The notes under the pieces are model-generated. The model searched no databases. It saw only the letters and a list, made by a program, of their open reading frames with translations, and was not told the origin of the DNA. A stretch of 64,000 nucleotides of DNA. It comes from JAFGLZ01 sp964622545 (GTDB lineage Bacteria > Planctomycetota > Phycisphaerae > UBA1845 > JAFGLZ01). The stretch lies in the NCBI GenBank assembly GCA_964622545.1, contig CAZUQM010000015.1, positions 99,345-163,344 of the forward strand, given 5' to 3'. Made by a program: the position numbers and the translations under genes. Positions 16,956-25,390 of this stretch are shown here, piece by piece. Position 1 is the first letter of the stretch, and every line of letters begins with the position of its first letter.

Positions 16956-18008
16956 ATGCAGTGTCCGAGCTGCGGATTCCAGAACCTGCCCAACCTGGAG
17001 ACTTGTGCGCGCTGTAACAGTCGACTGGCGCTGGACGACGTCAGCGTGCAACCCTACCGGGCGCAAGACCGGGGTCGTCTGTGGCGGCGGTGGCGGCACG
17101 TGTACGAGCGCGACGTCCAAGTGGGCCGTCGCTTGCGGAGTCTGTGGACCAGGCTGAAGGCGGGTATCAACTATGAGCCTATCCGTCAGCTTGGCGGGGG
17201 CGTGCCCTGGTGGGTCCGCGCGGGTTGGGTGCTCGCCTCGGTGTTGCCTGGCCTGGGCCAGAGGCTCTCCGGCCGAGCGCAACTGGGCTGGTATCTTCTC
17301 GGCGGATACGCCCTCGCCCTCCTGGGGCTGATTCTCTTCCTGTCCCCGGTATGGTGGTTGTTCCTGGCGATCCTCGTGGGGATACACGCCTTCGCGATTG
17401 TCGATTGCCTCTTCTACAAGGTCACGTATGTCTCTCGGTTGCTGGTAGGCGTGACGGGCGTCGTGGCATTCATCGCGCTGCTGTACGGTCCCTATGCCGG
17501 CGTCGGATGGCTCATCAACGGTGTCGTCCGATTGGAGTACATTGGCGGCAATGTTGGCAACCTGAAGGGTGGGGACGTGTTGGCCTTCAAGGGGCGCTGG
17601 TTCTCCACGTCCGACGAGTATGGTCCCGGAGACGTCGTTTTGTATCATATTGACCGGCAGGCGGGCCAGGGCTGGTATATCGCCGAAGGCATGCTGCTTG
17701 ACCGGATCCTGGCGGGCCCGGGTGATCGTGTGAGCCAGGAAGAGGGGCAGTTGCTCGTTAACGGTCATCCACTACCGGACGATTACGGCCTGCCGTCCCG
17801 ATTGCAGCTTCCCGAGCGTCTCAATCTGCTGCTGTCACCGAATACGTATTTTATCTACCCAACCGTTCCGATTGATGAGCCACCGGGGCAACGAGGTTGG
17901 CTGAGGAACGCGAAGATCCGGTCCCGTTTGAGCTGCGTGCATCGCCAGGACATCCGCGGGAATCCGTCGATCGTTGTCAGCCCTTTCTGGAGAATCGGCC
18001 GACTCTGA
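16956..18008 (+). CDS. zinc-ribbon membrane protein with degenerate S26 signal-peptidase-like domain
   Basis: 350 residues. An N-terminal Cys4 ribbon (CPSCGFQNLPNLETCARC) is at residues 3-20. Three to four membrane helices lie between residues 85 and 195. The C-terminal part has the S26 layout: a KGGDVLAFKG strand, GPGDVVLYHI, then DRILAGPGDRVSQEEGQLLV and NGHPLPDD, which mirrors the signal peptidase I phrase KRVVGLPGD. The residue normally occupied by the catalytic Lys is Asp (DR instead of KR), and no SMxPT nucleophile motif precedes the fold. The active site therefore appears lost. Its place between DUF2997 and a TPR gene suggests a structural or binding role. Confidence 0.75.
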   Translation: MQCPSCGFQNLPNLETCARCNSRLALDDVSVQPYRAQDRGRLWRRWRHVYERDVQVGRRLRSLWTRLKAGINYEPIRQLGGGVPWWVRAGWVLASVLPGLGQRLSGRAQLGWYLLGGYALALLGLILFLSPVWWLFLAILVGIHAFAIVDCLFYKVTYVSRLLVGVTGVVAFIALLYGPYAGVGWLINGVVRLEYIGGNVGNLKGGDVLAFKGRWFSTSDEYGPGDVVLYHIDRQAGQGWYIAEGMLLDRILAGPGDRVSQEEGQLLVNGHPLPDDYGLPSRLQLPERLNLLLSPNTYFIYPTVPIDEPPGQRGWLRNAKIRSRLSCVHRQDIRGNPSIVVSPFWRIGRL

Positions 18009-18017
18009 GGTCCGTCC

Positions 18018-18809
18018 ATGGGAAACCGCTTTGAGCATCTCGAGTTCGAGGATCACACGCCGCGGTCGGGTCGGGTGGCCTCCCAGTTCGACCAGGAGGG
18101 CGAGCTGTCGGCTGCTCCGATGGATCAGCATGCCTACCATGGGCGTGCGCTGGAGGCCTTTCATCGCGGCGAGTTCGACAAGGCTCTGCGCTATTTCACA
18201 CGGGTGCTCGAGCTGGATCGTGCGTACGTGCCTGCTTGGGTCGGACAGGTTCAGATGCTGATCGAGCTGGACGAGCTGCGCGAAGCGGACATGTGGGCGG
18301 ACAAGGCGCTCGAGCTGTTCCGCAATCATGGCGATTTGCTTTCGGCCAAGGCTGTTGCGAATGCCCGACGTAGCGAGAAGCGCACTGCGGTGGGACTGAG
18401 CGATCTCGCGATGAAGGCTCAAGGTTCTGGCTCCTATCGCTGGCTCGCGCGCGGAGAGGTGCTGCTCGCGTGCGGCGCGTCTCACGCGGGCACGTGTTTC
18501 GAGCGCGCCAAGAATGAGCCCGATGCCGACTGGTTCACGGCTGTCTGGGCCGGACGCATCTTCCGGACATATGACGTCCACGCCCAAGCACTGATCTGGG
18601 CCCGTCAAGGCACCGAGCAAGCTCCGGACCAACCCTATGCGTGGTATACGCGGGGCCTGTGTGAACGGGATCTGGCCCTGGCGAGCTACCGTCAATCCAT
18701 GGAGCGGGCGTTGCAGCTTGACGAGCATTTCGCCCCCGCCCGGTTCGCGCTACAGGCGCGGCCGAAAGTGTCGTGGCTGAGGCGTTGGCTTCGGCGGATC
18801 CGTGGTTGA
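18018..18809 (+). CDS. TPR protein
   Basis: 263 residues, starting nine bases after the previous stop. No signal peptide is seen. At least two good TPR units are visible (YHGRALEAFHRGEFDKALRY, then LELDRAYVPAWVGQVQMLIE), and weaker repeats continue to about residue 245. The C-terminus is basic (WLRRWLRRIRG), possibly binding membrane or nucleic acid. It is probably a scaffold for the cassette products. It precedes the PilT-type gene by 26 bases. Confidence 0.8.
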   Translation: MGNRFEHLEFEDHTPRSGRVASQFDQEGELSAAPMDQHAYHGRALEAFHRGEFDKALRYFTRVLELDRAYVPAWVGQVQMLIELDELREADMWADKALELFRNHGDLLSAKAVANARRSEKRTAVGLSDLAMKAQGSGSYRWLARGEVLLACGASHAGTCFERAKNEPDADWFTAVWAGRIFRTYDVHAQALIWARQGTEQAPDQPYAWYTRGLCERDLALASYRQSMERALQLDEHFAPARFALQARPKVSWLRRWLRRIRG

Positions 18810-18835
18810 AGCCCCCCGCGACGGACGGAGACGTT

Positions 18836-19909
18836 ATGGATTTCTACAAGCTTGTCGACGCCGCTCGCCAGCTTGGGGCGAGCGATATCCACATCCTGGC
18901 GGAGATGCCGCCCTATTTCCGGGTGCACGGCGACATCAAGCCGGCCAAGGCACCGGCCCTCGCGGCCGAAGAAATCCGCGCCATGGTCGCCGCGATCACG
19001 AACGAGCCACAGCGCAGTAAGCTTGAGCAAGACTGGGAGTTGTGCATCTCGCAATCCACCTCGGACGGCGGCCGCATCCGCATCACGTTTTACATGCGTG
19101 CGGGTACGCCAGAAATCTCCGTTCGACTTTGCGAAAAGGACATCGGCGGCCGCGAGTTCCTTCGCTTGCCTCCCACCGTCGATGAGGTCTGTCGGCGCAG
19201 GACGGGGCTGGTCCTCATCTGTGGTCCCACCGGATCCGGCAAGACCACCACGATGAACTACATGATCAACATGATCAACAGCGAGCGCCGCGCGAAGATC
19301 ATCACGATCGAGGACCCGATCGAATTCGTCCATCGCCATAAGCGATCCATCGTGGTCCAGCAGGAACTACTCACGGACGTCCGAACGTTCGCGGCCGGGC
19401 TGCGCCACGCTCTCCGCCAGAACCCCGACGTCATCGGGATCGGCGAGCTGCGCGACCTGGATACCATGTACACGGCCATCCAAGCCGCCGAGACTGGTCA
19501 CATGGTCATCGCTACGCTTCACACCCCGGGCGCGGCCGCGACGACGCTTCGCATCGTGAACGTGTTTCCAGCCGGTCAACGGCAGGAAGTGCGCTATTCC
19601 TTGGGCTCGTCGATTGAGGCCATCTTCTCACAGCAGCTGCTCCCGGTTGTTGGAGAGGACCGACGAATCCTCGCGTGCGAGGTCATGCTTGGCACGCCTG
19701 GCGTGAAGAACATCATCCGCGAAGGGCACACCCAGAAGCTTCAGACAGAGATGCAAACGGGGCGCAAGGTTGGCATGCAGACCCTGGATGCCGAGTTAGT
19801 CAGGTTGTATCAGGAGGGATTAATCAGCTACGACTGCTGCCTCACCCATGCACGCGACCTGGCCAGCGTGAAGGATCGACTTGACGGCCGCCGTGACATG
19901 ACAGGCTGA
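18836..19909 (+). CDS. PilT/PilB-type secretion ATPase
   Basis: 357 residues from the ATG at 18836 (ACGGAGACGTT upstream); an upstream in-frame start at 18773 would overlap the TPR gene. It shows the PilT plan: an N-terminal PAS-like domain with GASDIHILAEMPPYFRVHGD, Walker A GPTGSGKTTTMNYM, Asp box IITIEDPIEFVH, the AAGLRHALRQNPDVI segment, His box VIATLHTPGAAATT, and a C-terminus with GMQTLDAELVRLYQEGLIS. The AIRNLIR equivalent near the end is GVKNIIREG. PilT drives pilus retraction, but no pilin or assembly genes are nearby, so this may be a repurposed motor. It is the last gene of the island cassette. Confidence 0.9.
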   Translation: MDFYKLVDAARQLGASDIHILAEMPPYFRVHGDIKPAKAPALAAEEIRAMVAAITNEPQRSKLEQDWELCISQSTSDGGRIRITFYMRAGTPEISVRLCEKDIGGREFLRLPPTVDEVCRRRTGLVLICGPTGSGKTTTMNYMINMINSERRAKIITIEDPIEFVHRHKRSIVVQQELLTDVRTFAAGLRHALRQNPDVIGIGELRDLDTMYTAIQAAETGHMVIATLHTPGAAATTLRIVNVFPAGQRQEVRYSLGSSIEAIFSQQLLPVVGEDRRILACEVMLGTPGVKNIIREGHTQKLQTEMQTGRKVGMQTLDAELVRLYQEGLISYDCCLTHARDLASVKDRLDGRRDMTG

Positions 19910-20337
19910 TTCCGAGGGCTGCGTTTGCCATCCGGACAGCCTTGTCCCTCTCCCGAAAACCTCGTCCTCAGCGATGACAAATGTGCTCTATCTCCCCCTT
20001 GATTCGACGCAACATCATGGGCTTCGGCGAAATCGTCAAGCCAGTGAGCCGATTTCGCCTTGGTGAGCGAAGTCGGAGTGGTGAAGAAGATGGTTGTCGA
20101 AGCGGTGGAGGAAACGTCAGCCAGAGGTTGCAGGTTCGAGTCCTGCCTGGGACGATTCGAGGTTTCCAGGAAACCCCCGCAATCCCCCGTGTTTGCAAGG
20201 CTTTCAGCACCTGCCGCATTTCGGAGCGTTTCGCCCGATGTGTCAGGAATGGTCCCCGATGTGCATGAATCGCCTGAAGTGTGGCAAGCATTGGGGCAAG
20301 CCGAGGAACCCGCCGTCACCGAAGCAGAAACCGTCCC
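19910..20337. other. non-coding right end of island and flank
   Basis: These 428 bases between convergent genes hold the right attachment repeat (20119-20154) and no convincing gene. Open frames here on both strands read through the tRNA fragment and give the spurious RQDSNLQP/TRTCNL-like peptides usually seen beside tRNA genes. Confidence 0.6.
20119..20154. repeat. attachment site copy, partial tRNA-Arg 3' end (attR)
   Basis: Exact 36-base direct repeat of 11879-11914. Only the 3' half of the tRNA is present, so this is not a second tRNA gene. It marks the distal end of the island. Confidence 0.9.
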
Positions 20338-23300
20338 TCAGTCCCTCATGGCCGACGCTTTCTCGGCTTCCAGACACATCAGGCGCCCGTCCTGCGTGAC
20401 CAGGTAGAGTCGCCCGGCGGCGGCCGCGAGCCCGTCGAAGACCGGGCCGCCGTCAAGACGGCAGCGGCTGAGTGTCTTGCCCGTTCCGGCATCGACAGCC
20501 AGCACCATCGCGCCGCGCCGGCCCGTTAGCGCGGCCGTCGGGTCGTCGCTCGTGGCCGGGTCCGGTGGGCCCGCGACGAACAGCGTCTGGCCCGCCAGGA
20601 CCATGGCCCGCACGCGAATCGGCAGCCACGCGAACCAGGCCGGCGGCTTGCTTCGCGTGAAGCCCCATCCCTTCGTCGTGCCCTGCGTCTTCGCGTCGAG
20701 CGACGGCTCGGTCTCGTGGTCGTCGGCGAATAGGAGGTAGCCCTTGTCGGCACGGAACAGCGGGCTCTGGAGGTTCCGTGACGTGAAGACCTGAACGGCG
20801 TACGTCTTGTCCGGACCGACGGTCACGAGCTGGCCCGTCTTGGCCCCGCGATGGGCGATGTAGTAGCCCGGCCACGTTGTCGCGTACGTCCAATACGTGC
20901 GGTTGAACCAGCTCGAATCCAGGAATCCCCACGGCGTGATGAGGTGCAGGCCCATTTCGCGCCGGCCGAGGCTCCACCCGCCGTGCTCGGCCTCGAGCGA
21001 GCGGATGAGGTCTTTCTGAGTCCGCACCAGCCAATCGCGTTGATGCTTCTCGTAGTCGTCCTTCGGCTCGGCGTCGGGAGCGGTATAGGCCTTGCCTCGG
21101 ACCTGCATGGCCTCGCCGGTCTGCCCCGGGCGCACGTACGGAACCTCCTGCCGGCGCAGCGATCGGTCGAACTTGTATTGACCCAGATAGATGGCCCCGC
21201 CCTGAGCGACCAGGATATCCGAGAGCGCCCCCTCCATGTGATAGGCCGGGACGAACGGTTTGCGTTCCGCGTCCTGGCGGGTCCTGGAGTAGGTGTCCAC
21301 GTACGTTTCATGCAAGAGCTTTCCCGTCGCCGGGTCGAGGCCGACCAGCCGGATCCCGCCGTCGAGGAAGCTCGACCGCCCGGCCGTACAGTACGCCACA
21401 TCCTCGTCAATCAGCACGCTTCCGTGTACCCGCCACGGGGACTCCAACTGATCGAACGCGATGATCTGGCGGCGCGACGGCGCGGCCCGGAACTGCCAGG
21501 CGAGCCGCCCGTCCGAGGCCCGAAGGCAGGTGACACACCCGTCCGCGCAGCCGAAGAGCACGCGGCCCTCCCAGACCGTCGGGGGCGAGTCGATGCGCCC
21601 GCCGGCCGTATAGTGCCACACGACCTTCCCCCGCTCGGCGTCAACGGCATACAGCGTGTGGCTGTCCTTGGCCGCGACATAGGCCCGACCCCCACTCACC
21701 ACGGGAGGCGTCAACCGTCCGCCGAACCGCGCCTCCCATCGCAGCGACACGTCGGCCCCGACCTTGCAGCTCGCACTCCCGCTGCGGCGCGCGTCGTGTC
21801 GGTACATCGGCCAGTCGTCGGAGTCCGAGACGTCATCACCAGAACGCGCTGCGGCATCGTAAGCCTCGCCACGGTAGAGCCGTGCGCCGTCCTTGCCCGT
21901 GCCGCGAGCCTTCTCGCCTCCGTCGGTTCCAGCGGCCAGGGCATTGAAGCCGCTGAGCTTCACACCGGGATAACAGAAGCACGGGTGCGGCGGCACGTAG
22001 AGGAGGCCGTTACAGGGCATGACGCCGAAGCGGCATGCACCGCGGATCCAATCGTTCTGCACGTGCGGCTCGCCCGCGATGCTGACGAACTCGGCGCCGC
22101 GATTCTGCGTGATCAGGTATCGCTCGGTGGCCTTGGCGCGGTAGCAGCGGAGATGATGGCCTGGCGTGTGCACCTCGGTCGGATCCACGCGCTGGGTCGG
22201 CTTGCCCGTGGCCAGGTCGTAGCCGGCGATCACATGCCCGTCCGCGTGCCAGACATGCCCCCGCGCCACGAACACGTCGTGCCCGAGCATCGCCCGACCG
22301 CCGGTCGCCTGCGTCCAGAGCTTTCGGCCGTCCTCCGCGGCCAGAACGAGGATCCTCTTGCCCGTGCCGTGGATGACCTTGCCGCCATGGAGGATCAGCG
22401 TCATCCTCCTCTTGCCGTCGGCAACCCGCCAGAGCTCGTCGCCGTCGGTCAGACGCCGGCAAACGATGTGGTCCCTCGTGCAGTACACGATGCGTTGCGC
22501 ATTCGCCGCCAGCGTGCCCGGAGCATAGAGCCCCTCGTCGACGCGCCAGCGAACGCGGCCGGTCCCGAGATCGACAGCCGCGAATGCCCCCGGCTCGCCC
22601 TGGCCCCGCCTCGACGCCGTGCCCGCGAGCCTCACGACGAGGGCGCCGTCGACGTGGACGATCTCCTCGGCGCGCTCGGTTCCGGCGAGCAGTGTGAGCT
22701 GCCGACCGGTCGCGGCCTCGAGAGCCAGAACAGGATCGGCCACGCTCGGTGTCACGTAGAGCCGACCGCCACCGGCGACGAGACGCCGGGGTACGCTCTC
22801 CGGCCGCGCGCGGAGCGCCCGGTTCTTCCATCGTGCGCCCCGCCAATCGGGCAGGGGGCGCTTCCAGAGCAGCACACCGTTGAAGGCGTCGCGGGCCACG
22901 AGCACCCACCGCTCGGAGAACGGCGGCTGCGTGATGCCCGTCAGTCCTTCGTCGATGACGTAGAAGATCCTTCCCTCGGCCGAGACCATCGCGCACAGGC
23001 TCGAGGTGTGCTCATGGCTGCGCGACCAGAGCGGGCCGGCCTTCCATTGCAGACGGCGCGGAGGCCCGACCCGCGCGTCCCTGGCGACCGGATTGTTGCC
23101 CGCGTCGTGGAGGTGATGGTCCCACTGGTCGATATCGGCCGGCCACGGCTTGACCGTCTTGACCCACTGCTCGCCTTGCCTGCGGCAGAACACACCGCCG
23201 GGGCGCAACACCCGCATGATCTCATCGATCGGCACATCGTGGGGCTTATCCGCCACGACCAGGTTGACCAGGTCGTCGCCGTACGGGAGCCTCGCCCCGC

Positions 23301-23610
23301 CAAGGAGCCGCACCGAGACGGGACCGTAGGTGCCCTGGGCATGGATCGCCGCTCGGGCCCGGGCCAGCTCTTCTCGGCTGGTGGCCAGGCCCTGCACCAG
23401 ATATCCCTTACCCGCTCGCAGCGCGGCGGTCAGCGTTCCATCGCCGCAGGTGAGGTGGACGACGAGACCGCCTCGGACGCCGCTGGCGTCCAGGATCTCG
23501 GCCGCCTTCTCCGCGACCGATGCTTGCACCCATGCCGGCATGCCCGCCGACAACAACACCAGTGCGCCGACGATCATGCGCCGGACCGGTTGCACCGAGA
23601 GAGTCGTCAT
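20338..23610 (-). CDS. exported PQQ-type beta-propeller protein with methyltransferase-like N-terminus
   Basis: 1,090 residues. The ATG at 23610 has GGAG eight bases upstream. It has a signal peptide with cleavage near VQAS (residue 31). Residues 35-150 look like a class I SAM methyltransferase fold (motif I VVHLTCGDG, and the late motif IMRVLRPGGVFCR). The junction phrase WDHHLHDAGNNPVARDARVG leads into two blocks of PQQ-type propeller blades (e.g. GGRLYVTPSVADPVLALEAA and GRAYVAAKDSHTLYAVDAER). This fusion is, to my recollection, a planctomycete-specific family. A SAM enzyme outside the cytoplasm is unlikely to be active, so the domain may be vestigial or bind another ligand. It is divergent from the beta-helix gene. 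Confidence 0.85.
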   Translation of the reverse strand: MTTLSVQPVRRMIVGALVLLSAGMPAWVQASVAEKAAEILDASGVRGGLVVHLTCGDGTLTAALRAGKGYLVQGLATSREELARARAAIHAQGTYGPVSVRLLGGARLPYGDDLVNLVVADKPHDVPIDEIMRVLRPGGVFCRRQGEQWVKTVKPWPADIDQWDHHLHDAGNNPVARDARVGPPRRLQWKAGPLWSRSHEHTSSLCAMVSAEGRIFYVIDEGLTGITQPPFSERWVLVARDAFNGVLLWKRPLPDWRGARWKNRALRARPESVPRRLVAGGGRLYVTPSVADPVLALEAATGRQLTLLAGTERAEEIVHVDGALVVRLAGTASRRGQGEPGAFAAVDLGTGRVRWRVDEGLYAPGTLAANAQRIVYCTRDHIVCRRLTDGDELWRVADGKRRMTLILHGGKVIHGTGKRILVLAAEDGRKLWTQATGGRAMLGHDVFVARGHVWHADGHVIAGYDLATGKPTQRVDPTEVHTPGHHLRCYRAKATERYLITQNRGAEFVSIAGEPHVQNDWIRGACRFGVMPCNGLLYVPPHPCFCYPGVKLSGFNALAAGTDGGEKARGTGKDGARLYRGEAYDAAARSGDDVSDSDDWPMYRHDARRSGSASCKVGADVSLRWEARFGGRLTPPVVSGGRAYVAAKDSHTLYAVDAERGKVVWHYTAGGRIDSPPTVWEGRVLFGCADGCVTCLRASDGRLAWQFRAAPSRRQIIAFDQLESPWRVHGSVLIDEDVAYCTAGRSSFLDGGIRLVGLDPATGKLLHETYVDTYSRTRQDAERKPFVPAYHMEGALSDILVAQGGAIYLGQYKFDRSLRRQEVPYVRPGQTGEAMQVRGKAYTAPDAEPKDDYEKHQRDWLVRTQKDLIRSLEAEHGGWSLGRREMGLHLITPWGFLDSSWFNRTYWTYATTWPGYYIAHRGAKTGQLVTVGPDKTYAVQVFTSRNLQSPLFRADKGYLLFADDHETEPSLDAKTQGTTKGWGFTRSKPPAWFAWLPIRVRAMVLAGQTLFVAGPPDPATSDDPTAALTGRRGAMVLAVDAGTGKTLSRCRLDGGPVFDGLAAAAGRLYLVTQDGRLMCLEAEKASAMRD

Positions 23611-23670
23611 GGTTCATCTCCGAGTCGGCGCGCCGAACGCGCCGGGATGGTTCGGTGTTCACACAAGACA

Positions 23671-23698
23671 AGCCTAGCCCATGAACATCGGATTTCAA
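23671..23698 (-). promoter_or_regulatory. candidate promoter of the propeller gene
   Basis: On the minus strand: TTGAAA (23693-23698), 16-base spacer, TAGGCT (23671-23676). It lies about 60 bases upstream of the ATG at 23610. Confidence 0.4.
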
Positions 23699-23775
23699 AC
23701 GGTCGCGAAGCGCTGTGGTCAGGCCCACCCGGCTCGTGAAGGCCGAACCGGCCGTGGCCCGGCTGCATCCTGCCG

Positions 23776-23803
23776 TTGAACCGCTTTCGATCGGTGCTAC
23801 ACT
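23776..23803 (+). promoter_or_regulatory. candidate promoter of the Tat beta-helix gene
   Basis: TTGAAC (23776-23781), 16-base spacer, TACACT (23798-23803) with an extended -10 TG one base before it (TGCTACACT). It lies about 50 bases upstream of the ATG at 23852. Confidence 0.5.
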
Positions 23804-23851
23804 GCCTGAACGTCAAACCCCTGTCCGCTTGATCCCCTAGGAGCCATGATC

Positions 23852-25105
23852 ATGCCCACACGTAGAGACTTCGTCCGAACCGGCACGGCGGGCCTACTCA
23901 CTGGCGGCTTCGCCGGGCGAGCTACCGCCGCCGAACCACAAGGCAAGGCGCCACCTCATCCGCCCGCCTCGAGCGGCAGCGAGTTCGGCGTCGTGGTCTC
24001 GACGCAGCCCGGCCGCGGCGACTTCAACGTCAAGGATTTCGACTCCGACGCCCAAGCGATCCAACGTGCCTACGACGCGATGGTCACGACCGCCGGCATG
24101 CCCAAGACGCTGGTGCTCGACTCCAGCGCGCGTCCGTTCAAGATGGATCGTCCGTTGGACGTGTGGCAGTCGCGGTGCCGCGTCACGGGCACGGGCGGGC
24201 TCACCCTCGAGCCGGCCGAGGGCTACACGGGCCCACTGATCCAGACGACGCAGCGCACAGAGACCAAGACCGGCGAGGACGGCGTGATCACCAATCTGAT
24301 CATGGACAACCTCTGGCTCAACGGGCGCAATCGGTCGTTGGGCGTCAAGCTACGCAACATCCAGCTCTCGACGATTCACCACATCCACGTCCGCTCGACG
24401 GACGGGCCGGGCCTGTGGCTGAGTGACGGGTGCATCGAGAACCTGTTCAGCAATCTGATCCTATCCGACCGCTGCGGCAACCGGGAGCGGCCGGCCCTGC
24501 TGATCGAGACCGAAAGCGAGAGTCGCCCGAAGCACGTCGGCAACGGTGTGGGAAACATGACGGTCAACAGCACGCACTTCTCCGGAGTGATGATCCACTG
24601 GCCCGTGAATCAGGCGCTGCGTATCGCCTGCGGTCCGGCGCCGGTCGAGCAATCCCGGCGGCATCGCAAGATCCAGTTCAGCGGCTGCTACTTCCACGGC
24701 CACGGCCGAGCGGACAAGCCGGTGGTCACCCTCGCCGATTGCTTCGAGCTGGCCTTCGTGGGCACGCAGATGCTCGCCTGGCGGAAGGATGGGGCGGTCA
24801 TGCAGCTTGGCGAGGAGGGCGCGCGGTGGCCCACCGGCATCGTGATGATCAGCCACTGCCTCTTCGGCTCGCGTCCGGATTCGACGACCTCCGGCATCCG
24901 CGTGGTCAACGTCGAGGAGAACGCGCCCTGTCTGGCGGTCTTCGGCAACTCCTTCGGCAGCACGGACGCCCGGCTGGGACACGCCGTCGACTGGGGTCCT
25001 CAGAGGAACAAGCTGGCGAGTTGGGGCGCCAACGCCGTCCACGTCAAGGGCAAGCCCCACATCGGCGAGCCGCCCGCCGACGCCGATGTGACGCCGTTTG
25101 CCTGA
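23852..25105 (+). CDS. Tat-exported right-handed beta-helix protein
   Basis: 417 residues. AGGAG at 23839-23843 is eight bases from the ATG at 23852 but only two from an ATG at 23846, which decides the start. A Tat signal (PTRRDFVRTGTAGLLTGG) leads to a pectate-lyase-like region beginning GDFNVKDFDSDAQAIQRAYD, where such domains usually start. Repeated short strands follow (NLIMDNLWLNGRNRSLGV, IHHIHVRSTDGPGLWLSDG, IENLFSNLILSDR). No lyase catalytic residues can be assigned. It is likely a polysaccharide-binding or -cleaving periplasmic protein. Confidence 0.83.
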   Translation: MPTRRDFVRTGTAGLLTGGFAGRATAAEPQGKAPPHPPASSGSEFGVVVSTQPGRGDFNVKDFDSDAQAIQRAYDAMVTTAGMPKTLVLDSSARPFKMDRPLDVWQSRCRVTGTGGLTLEPAEGYTGPLIQTTQRTETKTGEDGVITNLIMDNLWLNGRNRSLGVKLRNIQLSTIHHIHVRSTDGPGLWLSDGCIENLFSNLILSDRCGNRERPALLIETESESRPKHVGNGVGNMTVNSTHFSGVMIHWPVNQALRIACGPAPVEQSRRHRKIQFSGCYFHGHGRADKPVVTLADCFELAFVGTQMLAWRKDGAVMQLGEEGARWPTGIVMISHCLFGSRPDSTTSGIRVVNVEENAPCLAVFGNSFGSTDARLGHAVDWGPQRNKLASWGANAVHVKGKPHIGEPPADADVTPFA

Positions 25106-25250
25106 TGGCGACCGGCGGGAACCCCCTCCGAGGCCCGAGCCGCATGGGGGATGCAACATCGGAGGGCGAGGCCCCCGCCGAGCCGCATGCGACACGCGAC
25201 CGTGAGGGGGCGTTGCCGTTCGCGCCATCATGCGGGCGATGCGATTCCAC

Positions 25251-25310
25251 AGGGCCCCGCTGGTTCCCGCGGCCTAGCCTTGGCGAAGCCGGGGCCTCAG
25301 CGGGGGCCCT
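25251..25310. repeat. long imperfect hairpin
   Basis: Left arm AGGGCCCCGCTG (25251-25262) pairs with right arm CAGCGGGGGCCCT (25298-25310), with one extra base in the right arm. The 35-base interior contains the segment shared with 29237-29270. Confidence 0.6.
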
Positions 25311-25390
25311 TGTCCGCAAAGGCAACGTCTTGCTCGACGCCCTGACGGGGGCGTCACGCATCCCGCAACGATCCGCCGGAAGCCTGCCAT

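Larger units (their letters stand above)
11879..20154. mobile_element. 8.2-kb genomic island integrated at tRNA-Arg
   Basis: The element is delimited by two identical 36-base copies of the tRNA-Arg 3' end in direct orientation (11879-11914 and 20119-20154). The end next to the intact tRNA carries a tyrosine recombinase remnant reading towards the tRNA, the classical arrangement. Cargo is a 5'-truncated alpha-2-macroglobulin gene and eight same-strand genes from the radical SAM protein to the PilT-type ATPase. The recombinase lacks its N-terminal half and its first catalytic Arg, so the element is probably fixed in place. Confidence 0.85.

Noticed and set aside
13582..19909. Calling the island cassette an antiphage defence system
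   Set aside because: Island location and two ATPases are suggestive, but no nuclease, NTP-depleting or pore-type effector is visible, so the claim is not supported by the sequence.
20119..20154. A second tRNA-Arg gene
   Set aside because: Only the 3' half of the tRNA is present; the D-arm, anticodon and 5' acceptor strand are missing, so it is an attachment-site copy.
19828..20319. Minus-strand frame giving RPRQDSNLQPLADV
   Set aside because: This is a read-through of the tRNA fragment, a well-known source of false proteins. I considered that the stretch from 20155 to about 20320 could be the tail of a second, lost integrase but found no catalytic motif.
20851..23739. Plus-strand open frame of 962 codons antisense to the propeller gene
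   Set aside because: Composition is typical of a GC-driven antisense shadow (His/Arg/Leu/Val-rich, no motifs), whereas the minus-strand reading has a signal peptide, ribosome site and propeller repeats.
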